This document shows, in pieces, positions 53,875-62,487 of a DNA stretch of 64,000 nucleotides. The notes below the pieces were generated by a model. It saw only the letters and a program-made list of their open reading frames with translations, was not told the origin of the DNA and did no database searches. Source of the stretch: JAFGDI01 sp963667715 (GTDB lineage Bacteria > Planctomycetota > Phycisphaerae > Sedimentisphaerales > SM23-30); NCBI GenBank assembly GCA_963667715.1, contig OY763926.1, forward strand, positions 1,922,001-1,986,000, in the 5' to 3' direction. The stretch's first letter is position 1; every line of letters begins with the position of its first letter. The translations under genes and the position numbers were made by a program.

Positions 53875-54000
53875 GCTATTGAATGAGCTGATAGATCGCG
53901 TTGCGGTAAGTCTGAGTTAAGTATTGTTTTTAGTCTGGCGGCTATATGAACGGTGAAAAAGGAGTTAGGCCGCAGTTTAATTGAAAAATGGAGATATAAA

Positions 54001-55590
54001 ATGGCCAAGGAATCAGTAAAGAAGATCGTCCCTGCCGGACGTGTTGAAATATATGATACAACTCTGCGTGATGGAGCACAGGGTGAAGGTGTGTCATTTT
54101 CGCTGGAAGATAAACTTGCGGTGGCAATGAAGCTTGACGAGCTTCGAGTGGATTATATTGAAGGTGGTTATCCGCTGAGTAATGCCAAAGATGAGGCGTT
54201 TTTCAAGGAGATCCGTAAACGCGGTCTGAAGCATAGTAAGATAGCGGCTTTTGGTATGACTCGTCGTCGGGGCGTGAAGGCGGAAGAGGATACCTGTCTG
54301 CTGGCCTTGCAGAAGTCGCTGGCACCGGTGGTTACTATTGTCGGTAAAGGCTGGGATATGCAGGTTAAGGATGTGCTGGGCGTATCGCTGGAAGAGAATA
54401 TGCGGATGGTGGCAGATTCGATCAGCTTTCTGAGGAAGAAGGGTCGCGATGTGTTTTTTGACGCGGAACACTTCTTTGACGGCTATAAGGAAAATGCTGA
54501 GTATAGTCTGAAGGTACTGGCGGCGGCAGCTGATGCCGGAGCGAGCAGGTTTGTCCTGTGTGATACCAATGGCGGTACTATGACCGATGAGATCGAGGAT
54601 ATTGTATCTGAGGTGTATAAAGAGCTTGGTATTCAGATAGGTATTCATACGCATAATGACAGTGGTCTGGCGGTAGCGAACTCACTGGCGGCGGTACGGG
54701 CCGGCGGTGTGCAGATCCAGGGTACGATCAATGGGCTGGGTGAGCGATGTGGTAATGCTGATCTGTGTGCGATAATACCTAACCTGGCGTTCAAGATGAA
54801 TAAGAAGGTATTGAATAAGGCGGCTATGGCGAAGCTGACCGAGGTTTCGCGTTTTGTATATGATTCTGCGAATGTTAATCTGCCGGTTAATCAGCCGTTC
54901 GTTGGCCCGTCGAGCTTTGCTCATAAGGGCGGGATGCACGTTCATGCGGTCCAGAAGTCGGCTCGCTGTTATGAGCATATAGCACCGGAAATGGTGGGTA
55001 ATACCAGACGTATTATCGTAAGTGAGCTTTCAGGTGCGTCTAATCTGCTGGCGAGGAGTCAGAAGCTGGCGAACATGGAAGATAAGAGCGTCGTTCGCAA
55101 GGTATTGCAGAAGGTGCAGGACCTGGAGAACGAAGGCTATATCTTTGAGAAGGCTGATGCCAGCCTTGACCTGATAATCAGAGAGCATCTGGGTAAGAAA
55201 GATAAGTTTTTTGATCTGGTGCATTATCGTGCTATTACTCAGAAAGACGGCAGTCGTGATGGACTGTTATCTGAGGCGACTGTGAAGCTGATGGTAAATG
55301 GTGTGACTGAACATAGGGTAGCAGAAGGCGATGGCCCGATCAATGCTCTTGACGCTGCTTTGCGTCAGACATTGCAGGGACATTATCCGTGTTTGAAAGA
55401 GATGCAGCTGGTGGACTATAAGGTGCGAGTAGTGAACTCAGGTGAGGCATCGGCGGCGAAGGTTTGTGTTATCGTTGAATCGAAGGATAACGGCAGTCGC
55501 TGGGGTACTGTGGGTGTGTCAGAAAATATTATCGATGCATCATGGCAGGCGCTGGTTGATAGTTTTGTATATAAGCTTATTAAACAATAG
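54001..55590 (+). CDS. cimA: (R)-citramalate synthase
   Basis: Condenses pyruvate with acetyl-CoA to (R)-citramalate, the first step of the threonine-independent route to 2-oxobutanoate and isoleucine. The ATG at 54001 has GGAG seven bases ahead; a GTG 48 bases upstream is unlikely. The HMGL-like catalytic domain shows VEIYDTTLRDGAQGEGVSFS, DTNGGTMTDEI, IHTHNDSGLAVANSLAAVRAG and INGLGERCGNADL. The C-terminal regulatory LeuA-dimer domain covers about 390-529. The architecture (long HTHNDSG and GPSSFAHKGGMHVHAV) fits CimA of the TIGR00977 type rather than 2-isopropylmalate synthase. Regulation probably acts through the leader upstream. Confidence 0.93.
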   Translation: MAKESVKKIVPAGRVEIYDTTLRDGAQGEGVSFSLEDKLAVAMKLDELRVDYIEGGYPLSNAKDEAFFKEIRKRGLKHSKIAAFGMTRRRGVKAEEDTCLLALQKSLAPVVTIVGKGWDMQVKDVLGVSLEENMRMVADSISFLRKKGRDVFFDAEHFFDGYKENAEYSLKVLAAAADAGASRFVLCDTNGGTMTDEIEDIVSEVYKELGIQIGIHTHNDSGLAVANSLAAVRAGGVQIQGTINGLGERCGNADLCAIIPNLAFKMNKKVLNKAAMAKLTEVSRFVYDSANVNLPVNQPFVGPSSFAHKGGMHVHAVQKSARCYEHIAPEMVGNTRRIIVSELSGASNLLARSQKLANMEDKSVVRKVLQKVQDLENEGYIFEKADASLDLIIREHLGKKDKFFDLVHYRAITQKDGSRDGLLSEATVKLMVNGVTEHRVAEGDGPINALDAALRQTLQGHYPCLKEMQLVDYKVRVVNSGEASAAKVCVIVESKDNGSRWGTVGVSENIIDASWQALVDSFVYKLIKQ

Positions 55591-55739
55591 GATTTAGTTG
55601 GTGGTGTTTGTATAGATACCAATGTTGACTATGGGCTAACTTGTTTAGTAACAAGAAACAAGCTCTGGTCTCTCGCTATGCTCGAAACTATCTGATTTTT
55701 AGCGCAGGGCTATGCCTGCATAAAGAAAATAGCGTAATG

Positions 55740-55876
55740 AGTCACAAGTCCCGAAATATGGGGCTATTGACCAAGAGAGAAAGTCAGCATTTTGTGTGAC
55801 TTTTATACTATAATTCTTTTTATATTTTGCAATATGACATTAAGAATCACAAGCAAGGATGCTTGTGCTACTTATA
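55740..55876. repeat. R7 units before the GH16 gene
   Basis: CAAGTCCCGAAATATGGGGC (55745-55764) is followed by TGTGACTTTTATACTATAATTC, TTTTGCAATATGACATTAAG and AATCACAAGCAAGGATGCTTGTGCTACTTA, an R7 unit split here for length. The stretch 55591-55739 has a short palindrome, GTTACTAAACAAG/CTTGTTTAGTAAC-like, and no gene. Confidence 0.6.
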
Positions 55877-55893
55877 TATTGGAGATGGGCTGG

Positions 55894-56715
55894 ATGAGAT
55901 ATTTTGTTATTATTTTGGCGATGCTGACTTTTTGCGGGACTGGTGAAGGAAAGGTGACAGATCCGAACTATCCGGGTTTTGAGCTTGTCTGGTCAGATGA
56001 GTTTAATGGTGACAGCCTCGACGGTGCGAGCTGGAATATAGCTGTCGGCAGAGGCGGAAACGGCTGGGGTAATCAGGAATGGCAGTATTATACCGGTCGA
56101 AAAGAGAATTTGCGGGTAGAGGGCGGTAACCTGGTGATCGAGGCTCGTGAGGAGAAGTATGAGGGCAGCGATTATACATCGGCGAGGATTGATACAGCGG
56201 GTAAGCATGAGTTTAAATATGGCCGGATCGAGGCGAGGATAAAGAGCCCGGCTGGCGGTCATGGTGTGTGGCCGGCGTTTTGGATGCTGGGCGATAATAT
56301 TGGTTCGGTTGGTTGGCCGTCGTGCGGTGAGATAGATATATTTGAGATGATGACCGACGGTAAGAAGGCACTTGGCACGCTTCATTTTGGCAGTTCCAAA
56401 GAGAATAAGCATGAGCAGAACGGCAGTGAGCTGGTGCTGGCTGAGGAGCTGGGCGAGAAGTATCATATATATGCTGTGGAATGGGACGAGAAGGCTATCA
56501 GCTGGTATGTGGATGATAAGAAGTACTATAGCACCTCAAAATGGTGGAGTGATATGGGCGATTTTCCGGCTCCGTTCGATCATGAATACTATATACTGCT
56601 GAATTTTGCGGTTGGTTCCGGCTGGTGGGATAAAGAGACGACAAAGGCGGAAGTGACATTTCCAAGGCAGATGCTGGTTGATTATGTGAGAGTTTATAAG
56701 GCAGTGGGTAAATAG
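55894..56715 (+). CDS. Secreted glycoside hydrolase family 16 enzyme (laminarinase type)
   Basis: The ATG at 55894 begins a signal peptide (MRYFVIILAMLTFCGTGEG), nine bases after GGAG. The longer open frame reaches into an R7 repeat. The 273-residue product has the GH16 beta-sandwich: FELVWSDEFNGDSLDGASWN, WQYYTGRKENLRVEGGNLVI, YGRIEARIKSPAGGHGVWPAFWML. Its catalytic motif is GEIDIFEMM, with nucleophile Glu146, Asp148 and acid/base Glu151. The C-terminal part WYVDDKKYYS and GWWDKETTKAEVTFP match the end of laminarinase-like members. It should cleave beta-1,3 (or 1,3-1,4) glucan outside the cell, together with the GH30 encoded nearby. Confidence 0.93.
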   Translation: MRYFVIILAMLTFCGTGEGKVTDPNYPGFELVWSDEFNGDSLDGASWNIAVGRGGNGWGNQEWQYYTGRKENLRVEGGNLVIEAREEKYEGSDYTSARIDTAGKHEFKYGRIEARIKSPAGGHGVWPAFWMLGDNIGSVGWPSCGEIDIFEMMTDGKKALGTLHFGSSKENKHEQNGSELVLAEELGEKYHIYAVEWDEKAISWYVDDKKYYSTSKWWSDMGDFPAPFDHEYYILLNFAVGSGWWDKETTKAEVTFPRQMLVDYVRVYKAVGK

Positions 56716-56837
56716 GAGTTAACGGTGTTTGTTTCCTCCTTTGGCGGAGGCAGTTTATAAAGAAAAGTAACCGTTTACGGTTGCAGGAGGAAAGGTTGTA
56801 AGTGGCGGATTGACCGCTTAGCGGTCAGGCTAATTAA

Positions 56838-56868
56838 ATAACTCAAACTGACCGCTGGTCTTTTTGAG
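56838..56868. repeat. Palindromic repeat of the CTGACC/GGTCAG family
   Basis: CTCAAACTGACCGCTGGTC with TTTTTGAGAGGG is a degenerate copy of the 33062 palindrome. A GATTGACCGCTTAGCGGTC palindrome precedes it at 56807-56825. Confidence 0.5.
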
Positions 56869-56890
56869 AGGGTTAGAATGCGGTTGCAAA

Positions 56891-56930
56891 AAAAAGAGAC
56901 AGCCCGATGAGGAACTGTCTCTTTTTGTTT
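56891..56930. terminator. Bidirectional terminator between the GH16 and receiver-like genes
   Basis: AAAAAGAGACAG (56891-56902) pairs perfectly with CTGTCTCTTTTT (56915-56926), with T-rich ends in both directions. Confidence 0.88.
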
Positions 56931-56948
56931 TATTGGTTGAGATCGCTC

Positions 56949-57311
56949 TTAGAGCAATTTCTGCATCTGGGCTTTGATCTGTTCGTAGCGAACAGGTTTA
57001 ACCAGAATAGTGTCGGCCTTGGTCCAGTTCTGTTCTTCGTCAGTCATTGAATCAAATTCAACACCAGATACCATGATAACCGGAGTATTGGCATTTTTCT
57101 TTTTGATATGGTATGCCAGAGTGAAGCCGCTGTCAGCGTATTCGAGTTCGAGGCAAACTATAGCCAGGTCGAAGTCGTTCTGAGCGATCAGTTCATCAGC
57201 AGCTTTGGCACTGTCAGCTATCATTACATTGTAGCCGTCAGCTGTCAGGGCAGCTACAGTAGGCTTTACAAATTGGCAATCACAATCTGTGAGTAATATA
57301 TTTTTTCCCAT
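56949..57311 (-). CDS. Receiver-like protein with cysteines in the phosphorylation pocket
   Basis: A stand-alone 120-residue receiver-fold protein; AAAGGA precedes the ATG. Alignment with CheY-type receivers, by eye, gives LLTDCDCQF at the first acidic loop (Asp9 kept, second acidic position Cys10) and DLAIVCLEL at the phosphoacceptor (Cys53 instead of Asp). VSGV (Ser82) and LVKPV (Lys105) keep the other conserved positions. Cys12 lies close by. The gene lies 121 bases downstream of hydA on the same strand and ends the hydrogenase cluster. A phosphorylation role is unlikely without the acceptor Asp; three cysteines around the pocket suggest metal, Fe-S or disulfide chemistry, which is inference. 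It might instead be a docking module. Confidence 0.72.
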   Translation of the reverse strand: MGKNILLTDCDCQFVKPTVAALTADGYNVMIADSAKAADELIAQNDFDLAIVCLELEYADSGFTLAYHIKKKNANTPVIMVSGVEFDSMTDEEQNWTKADTILVKPVRYEQIKAQMQKLL

Positions 57312-57330
57312 GATAATTATCCTTTAATAT

Positions 57331-57430
57331 TAGAAATTAGTCCCGATGTGCATCGGGATAGAAATTAGGACTTAGCTTTTGATCACTAACTCCTAATTTC
57401 TAATTCCATAGAAACCGCCAGGCGGTTTTT
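57331..57430. repeat. Palindromic repeat and hairpin after hydA
   Basis: TTAGTCCCGATGTGCATCGGG (split: CCCGATG/CATCGGG stem) lies at 57337-57354 and AAACCGCC-A-GGCGGTTT at 57412-57428, the latter followed by Ts on the plus strand only, so it is a poor minus-strand terminator. Confidence 0.5.
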
Positions 57431-57431
57431 T

Positions 57432-59150
57432 TTATTTAATTACATCACGCTTGTCATAGTGGGTATGAAGCAGGTGATGGCTCTTTTCGCTAAGAGGAGC
57501 ACCGAGGTATTCCTTATAGAGCTGCTGTACTTCTTCATTCTTATGAGAAACTCTGAGTTCAGAGTTGCCGTCGAGGTCATATAGACAGCTCATACGAACC
57601 AGAGCAGCGTCCTTGTCGGTATTGTATGGCTGTCCACCACCGGCAATACAGCCGCCTGGACAGGTCATAACTTCGATGAAGTGGTACTGCTTTTCACCGC
57701 TCTTGACCTTGTCAAGCAGGGTGCGTGCATTCTGCAGACTGCTGGCAACAGCGACGTTAACGTCGAGGTCACCGATCTTGACAGTAGCTTCCTTGATGCC
57801 GTCCATACCGCGAAGAGGTTCGATATCGAGGTTAGTGAGCTCTTCGCCAGTGATGAGGAAGTAAGCAGAACGAACGGCAGCTTCCATAACACCACCAGTA
57901 GCACCGAAGAGCTTACCAGCGGTAGATCTTTCACCAAATGGAGAGTCAGCTTTTTCAGGCTGAAGCTTGGTCATATCCAGATTGTACATACGGATCAGAC
58001 GGCCAACTTCACGAGTAGTAAGAACAGCGTCAACGTCAGGGACACCATTTCTGGCCATTTCAGGACGCTGTGCTTCAAACTTCTTGGCAGTACAAGGCAT
58101 AACAGAAACGCTGAAGATCTTTTTAGGGTCAAGATCGTTCTTTTCAGCGAAGTAGCTCTTGATAACAGCACCCATCATCTGCTGTGGGCTCTTACAAGAA
58201 GAAACATTATCGATCATGTCAGGGTAGAACTGTTCAACGAACTTGATCCATCCTGGCGAACAGCTAGTCAGCTGCGGCAGGGCGCCACCGTTAGTGATAC
58301 GGTGAACAAGCTCAGAACCTTCTTCCATGATGGTCAGGTCAGCAGTGAAGCTGGTATCGAATACATAGTCAACACCGAGACGACGGAAAGCGGTGGTCAT
58401 GATACCGCAGATATCCTGGCCGGCAGGTAGGTTAAACTCTTCAGCAAGAGTAACAGATACCGCTGGTGCGTGCTGGAATACCACAGTCATCTCAGGGTCA
58501 TTGATAGCGTCAATAACCTGCTTGATATGGCTCTGTTCACGGAGGGCACCGGTAGGACATACCAGGATACACTGACCGCAGTTGATACAGCTTGAAACGT
58601 TCAGGCCTTCTTCGAAAGCACAGCCGATATGAGCTTCGCTGCCACGATCGATGAAGTCGAGAGCACTTACAGTCTGAATTTCTTCACACATTCTAACGCA
58701 GCGTCCACACTTGATACACTTTTCAGGATCACGAACGATCGACTGGCTAGAGGTATCAACCGGCAGGCTGGTCTTGGCACCGCTGTAACGACGTTCACGC
58801 ACACCGTATTCAGCGGCTAGCTGCTGGAGTTCGCAATTGCTGTTACGAACACAGTAGAGACAGTCGTCTGGATGGTCAGCAAGCAGAAGTTCGATAATAG
58901 TCTTACGAGCACGAACAACCTTTGGAGAATGGGTCTTGATCTTCATGCCGTCGTTGACAGGATAGGCACATGCTGGAGTAAGACCGCGACCGCCTTCGAG
59001 TTCAACAACACACATACGACAAGCACCACTAGGGAACATGTCACTCATATGGCACAAGGTTGGTATATTGATACCAGCAGCCCGGGCGGCATCCAGAATT
59101 GTCTGGCCTTCCTGGGCTTCTACAACCTGATTGTTAATTTCTATTTTCAC
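57432..59150 (-). CDS. hydA: [FeFe] hydrogenase catalytic subunit HydA of the bifurcating HydABC type
   Basis: Makes H2 at the H-cluster using electrons from ferredoxin and NADH via HydB and HydC. The 572-residue protein starts at GTG (59150). The N-terminal [2Fe-2S] domain has Cys33, Cys44, Cys47 and Cys61. The His-Cys cluster lies in HPDDCLYCVRNSNC (93-106). Two [4Fe-4S] motifs follow (CIKCGRCVRMC, CINCGQCILVCP). H-cluster motifs are L1 TSCSPGW (295-301), L2 MPCTAKKFE (351-359) and L3 TCPGGCIAGGG (Cys497, Cys501). In L1 the second Cys of the canonical TSCCP is Ser298, the position used for proton transfer in well-studied enzymes. The C-terminal tail YLGAPLSEKSHHLLHTHY is typical. Maturases HydE, HydF and HydG are not in the window. 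Confidence 0.95.
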   Translation of the reverse strand: MKIEINNQVVEAQEGQTILDAARAAGINIPTLCHMSDMFPSGACRMCVVELEGGRGLTPACAYPVNDGMKIKTHSPKVVRARKTIIELLLADHPDDCLYCVRNSNCELQQLAAEYGVRERRYSGAKTSLPVDTSSQSIVRDPEKCIKCGRCVRMCEEIQTVSALDFIDRGSEAHIGCAFEEGLNVSSCINCGQCILVCPTGALREQSHIKQVIDAINDPEMTVVFQHAPAVSVTLAEEFNLPAGQDICGIMTTAFRRLGVDYVFDTSFTADLTIMEEGSELVHRITNGGALPQLTSCSPGWIKFVEQFYPDMIDNVSSCKSPQQMMGAVIKSYFAEKNDLDPKKIFSVSVMPCTAKKFEAQRPEMARNGVPDVDAVLTTREVGRLIRMYNLDMTKLQPEKADSPFGERSTAGKLFGATGGVMEAAVRSAYFLITGEELTNLDIEPLRGMDGIKEATVKIGDLDVNVAVASSLQNARTLLDKVKSGEKQYHFIEVMTCPGGCIAGGGQPYNTDKDAALVRMSCLYDLDGNSELRVSHKNEEVQQLYKEYLGAPLSEKSHHLLHTHYDKRDVIK

Positions 59151-59218
59151 TTTAATAATTCCTTATATCTTTAATCAGCAGTTTCATCTTCGGTTTTAAG
59201 CGGAGAAGGAAAACTGTC

Positions 59219-61165
59219 TTAGCCTACTTTAACAGCATTAAACTTACAAACGTCAACACAAGTACCGCAGGCGATACATTTATCCATATTGATAACGTGT
59301 GCCTGTTTAACTGTACCTTCGATAGCACCAACCGGGCACTTCTTAGCACAGAGAGTACAGCCTTTACATGCGTCAGCTTCGATGCTGTACTGGAGCAGGC
59401 TCTTACAAGCGCCAGCCGGACACTTACGGTCGTAGATGTGTGCTTCGTACTCATCGCGGAACCATCTGAGTGTACTCAGGATCGGGTTAGGAGCTGTCTG
59501 GCCCAGACCGCAAAGTGAAGTGTCTTTGATAACTTCGGCAAGGCGTTCCATGTACATGATGCCCTTGAAGCGTTCGAGAGTTTCCTGTTCGGTTTCAGTA
59601 CCACGCGGCTGAGTGATGCGTTCGAGGATCTCGAGCATACGGCGAGTACCTTCACGACAAGGGATACACTTACCGCAGCTTTCACGCTGGATAAAGTCCA
59701 TAAAGAATTTGGCGACGTCAACCATACAGGTCTGATCGTCCATAACAACAAGACCACCAGAACCCATCATGGCGCCAACAGTCTTGAGTGATTCATAATC
59801 GATCTCGATATCGAGATGCTGAGTTGGGATACAGCCGCCAGAAGGGCCACCGATCTGAACGCCCTTAAAGTCACGGCCGTTCGGGATACCGCCACCGATA
59901 TTAAAGATAATATCACGTACAGTTGTTCCCATAGGAACCTCAACCAGCCCCGTGTAAGTGATCTTACCAGAAAGGGCAAATACCTTGGTACCCTTGCTGT
60001 TGTCAGTACCGATACCAGCGAACCAGTCAGCACCTTTGTTGATGATGGTTGACAGGTTGGCAAAGGTTTCTACGTTGTTTACGCAGGTTGGCTTGCCAAA
60101 GAGACCTGAGATAGCCGGGAACGGAGGACGAGGGCGAGGCATGCCTCTTTTACCTTCGATACTATGGATAAGAGCAGTTTCTTCGCCGCAAACAAAAGCT
60201 CCGGCACCTTTCTTGATGATAATCTCAAGGTCGAAACCAGTCCCCATGATATTTTTACCGAGTAGGCCCCAGGCAGTAGCCTGACGGATAGCTTCTTCGA
60301 ATCTTTCGATAGCAAGCGGGTACTCTGCACGGAGGTAGCAGTAAGCCTTGGTAGCACCGATAGCATAAGCACCGATAGCCATACCTTCGAGCAGTTTGTG
60401 TGGGTCACCTTCGATAACAGCACGGTCCATAAATGCGCCCGGGTCACCTTCGTCAGCATTACAAACCATATATTTCTGGTCGCCATCAGCGCCGAGAGCG
60501 AACTGCCATTTGCGACCGGTAGGGAAGCCACCGCCGCCACGACCACGCAGGCCACTCTTTAATACTTCATCACAAACTTCGGCAGGTTTCATTTTGAGAA
60601 CCTTAGCGAAGGCTTTGTAACCGCCGAAAGCGATGTATTCGTCGATCCTGGAAGGGTCGATAGAACCGCAATTAGCGAGAACCAGACGCTGCTGCATCTG
60701 TAGGAATGGGTTTTCGTCAACGAATGCTACGCCATCCCATGCTTCGAGAGATTCGTTGCGAGTCTGACCGAACACGCTTTCGCCTTCGATCTTGCCGGCA
60801 AGAGCGTTGTCCAGAATGCCTTCAGCCTTATCAGCAGTAACAGCCTGGAAAGTTACGCGGGTTTTGCCTGGGATCTGAACTTCGATAATAGGTTCGAAAG
60901 CACAGAGACCGATACAGCCAACTTCGATAACGTCAGCAGAAATGCCTTTGTCGTTGAGGTAGCTGTTGATCTTGTCGAGAGTCTTGCCAGCACCAGCGGC
61001 GAGACCACAAGTACCAGTACCAACGAAGATAACAGGTTTTTCTATTTTATTACGAGTAAGGGCAGCGATGGTATCAGCTGCGTTACTATCACCGTTAAGA
61101 GTAGCCATGAGTTCGGTATTAACCTTGTCCAGTCCATGGCGGCATTTGCAATCCTTAGCTATCAT
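59219..61165 (-). CDS. hydB: Bifurcating hydrogenase flavin subunit HydB (NuoF-like)
   Basis: The NAD(H)- and FMN-binding subunit, 648 residues. The N-terminal thioredoxin-like [2Fe-2S] domain has VGTGTCGLAAGA and EVGCIGLCAFEP. The NuoF core has SGLRGRGGGGFPTGRKW for FMN, CNADEGDPGAFMDRA for NADH and GAFVCGEETALIHSIEGKRG. SLBB and Fe-S regions are IQIGGPSGGC and SCGKCIPCREG. Two C-terminal [4Fe-4S] motifs (CKGCTLCAKKCPVGA, CIACGTCVDVCKF) would pass electrons to HydA. The ATG overlaps the hydC stop by one base (TAATG), so the pair is translationally coupled. Confidence 0.95.
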   Translation of the reverse strand: MIAKDCKCRHGLDKVNTELMATLNGDSNAADTIAALTRNKIEKPVIFVGTGTCGLAAGAGKTLDKINSYLNDKGISADVIEVGCIGLCAFEPIIEVQIPGKTRVTFQAVTADKAEGILDNALAGKIEGESVFGQTRNESLEAWDGVAFVDENPFLQMQQRLVLANCGSIDPSRIDEYIAFGGYKAFAKVLKMKPAEVCDEVLKSGLRGRGGGGFPTGRKWQFALGADGDQKYMVCNADEGDPGAFMDRAVIEGDPHKLLEGMAIGAYAIGATKAYCYLRAEYPLAIERFEEAIRQATAWGLLGKNIMGTGFDLEIIIKKGAGAFVCGEETALIHSIEGKRGMPRPRPPFPAISGLFGKPTCVNNVETFANLSTIINKGADWFAGIGTDNSKGTKVFALSGKITYTGLVEVPMGTTVRDIIFNIGGGIPNGRDFKGVQIGGPSGGCIPTQHLDIEIDYESLKTVGAMMGSGGLVVMDDQTCMVDVAKFFMDFIQRESCGKCIPCREGTRRMLEILERITQPRGTETEQETLERFKGIMYMERLAEVIKDTSLCGLGQTAPNPILSTLRWFRDEYEAHIYDRKCPAGACKSLLQYSIEADACKGCTLCAKKCPVGAIEGTVKQAHVINMDKCIACGTCVDVCKFNAVKVG

Positions 61166-61632
61166 TATTCACCAGCCTTTCCACGATATTCGGCAACAAC
61201 ACTTTGCACTTTTTCAGCAGTCATACCGGCGTAGAATTCGCCGTTGATGCTGATAACTGGTGCCAGACCACAAGCTCCGATACAGGCAACTACTTCGATG
61301 GAGAATAAGCCATCAGAGGAAGTTTTGCCAGACTGGCAACCTGTTTCGCGTTCGAGGTGTTCCAGCACAGTAGCTGAACCCTTAACGTGACAAGCTGTAC
61401 CACGACATACCTGGATATGGAATTTACCCTGTGGTTCGAAAGTGAACTGGTTATAGAAAGTTGCAACGCCAAAAATCTTACTTGCCGGCAGATTGAGGTG
61501 ACTGCTAACTTCCAAGACTGCTTCGCGGGACAGAAAACCGTCCAGCTCCTGGATATCCTGCAGGATCGGGATGAGTTTATCCCTTCCGGCATCTGGATAC
61601 TGTTTTAATACTTCTGCTACTTGTGTACTCAC
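61165..61632 (-). CDS. hydC: Bifurcating hydrogenase [2Fe-2S] subunit HydC (NuoE-like)
   Basis: A 155-residue NuoE-type subunit that carries one [2Fe-2S] cluster and stabilises the NADH module. It starts at GTG (61632) behind AAAGGAAAGG. Family landmarks are the N-terminal helical region LIPILQDIQELDGFLSREAV, the stretch FGVATFYNQFTFEPQGKF and the cluster Cys residues in CRGTACHVKG and ACIGACGLAPV. It is the first structural gene of the hydrogenase cluster, after rex and a spacer of about 155 bases containing hairpins. Confidence 0.94.
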   Translation of the reverse strand: MSTQVAEVLKQYPDAGRDKLIPILQDIQELDGFLSREAVLEVSSHLNLPASKIFGVATFYNQFTFEPQGKFHIQVCRGTACHVKGSATVLEHLERETGCQSGKTSSDGLFSIEVVACIGACGLAPVISINGEFYAGMTAEKVQSVVAEYRGKAGE

Positions 61633-61787
61633 GATGACCTTTCCTTTACTCTAAGTACCAATAAAACATATATTTTTCGCAACCAAGGTTTATGGTTGCG
61701 GTAAAAGGTAAAAAGTTAAAAATAATGAAAATCCTATTCTTAACTTTTTGCCTTTAACTTTTAACTACAGCCGTCCACGACTGTAAA
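61633..61787 (-). other. Spacer between rex and hydC with two hairpins
   Basis: Read on the minus strand, GCAACC-ataaacctt-GGTTGC (about 61679-61699) and a longer imperfect AAAGTTAAAGGC/ACCTTTTACC-like pairing (61703-61770) are seen. They could reduce or separate expression of rex and the hyd genes. No promoter was identified with confidence. Confidence 0.4.
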
Positions 61788-62408
61788 TTATTGTCTGGCG
61801 AAATAATGCACCTTTTCGAGCGAGACGGCAAGGTTTATGTTGTCGACATAAACCGATTGCGGTACTTGAAGCTGAACGGGTGCGAAATTCATGATCCCCC
61901 TGATATTGTTCTCGACCAGCTTATCTGCCACTACCTGTGCCGCAGTGGCTGGAACTGCCAGGATAGCAGATTTGATATTGTATTGCTGGATACGGGTGTC
62001 TAGTTCGTCGAGGTTGTAACAGCGAGTGCCGTAGAAGACTTCACCGATCTTGGCAGGGTCCTGATCAAAACAAGCGGTAATTCTCATGCTTGAAGTGTCG
62101 AGCCCGATGTAGGCGAGAATCGCACGGCCAATATTACCGACACCGACGATAGCGGTAGTGCCGGTGTTGCTGCCTTCGAGGAAGTGGCTGATGCCATGCA
62201 GGAGTCCGGATATTTCATAGCCTTTGGTAGGGCTGCCGACGTAGCCGACGGTCATAATATCGCGTCTGAGCTGCGCTGCGGTAACTCCGGCACGACTAGC
62301 GAGCTCGTGGGAGTATATGCTCAGGGCATTGTCAGCCTGCAATTCATTAAGAATGCGTTTGTACAGGCACAATCTGGCAATGATCTTTTCTGATATCTGT
62401 TCGGCCAT
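61788..62408 (-). CDS. rex: Redox-sensing transcriptional repressor Rex
   Basis: A 206-residue repressor that senses the NADH/NAD ratio and leaves its operator when NADH is high. The N-terminal winged helix (about 1-80) has LASRAGVTAAQLRRDIMTVGYVG. The Rossmann-type NADH domain has VGVGNIGRAIL, the stretch ACFDQDPAKIGEV and ILAVPATAAQVVADKLVENNI. The C-terminus ends with a domain-swapping helix. It heads the hydrogenase cluster and has Rex-like operators in front of its own gene, so autoregulation is likely. Confidence 0.95.
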   Translation of the reverse strand: MAEQISEKIIARLCLYKRILNELQADNALSIYSHELASRAGVTAAQLRRDIMTVGYVGSPTKGYEISGLLHGISHFLEGSNTGTTAIVGVGNIGRAILAYIGLDTSSMRITACFDQDPAKIGEVFYGTRCYNLDELDTRIQQYNIKSAILAVPATAAQVVADKLVENNIRGIMNFAPVQLQVPQSVYVDNINLAVSLEKVHYFARQ

Positions 62409-62487
62409 AATTCCGGTAAATAATTCTTCTCTGTTAGGCGGGGTTATCTGTTGTTACTCTCTATACTACCTCTAACCTTCGCGGGTG

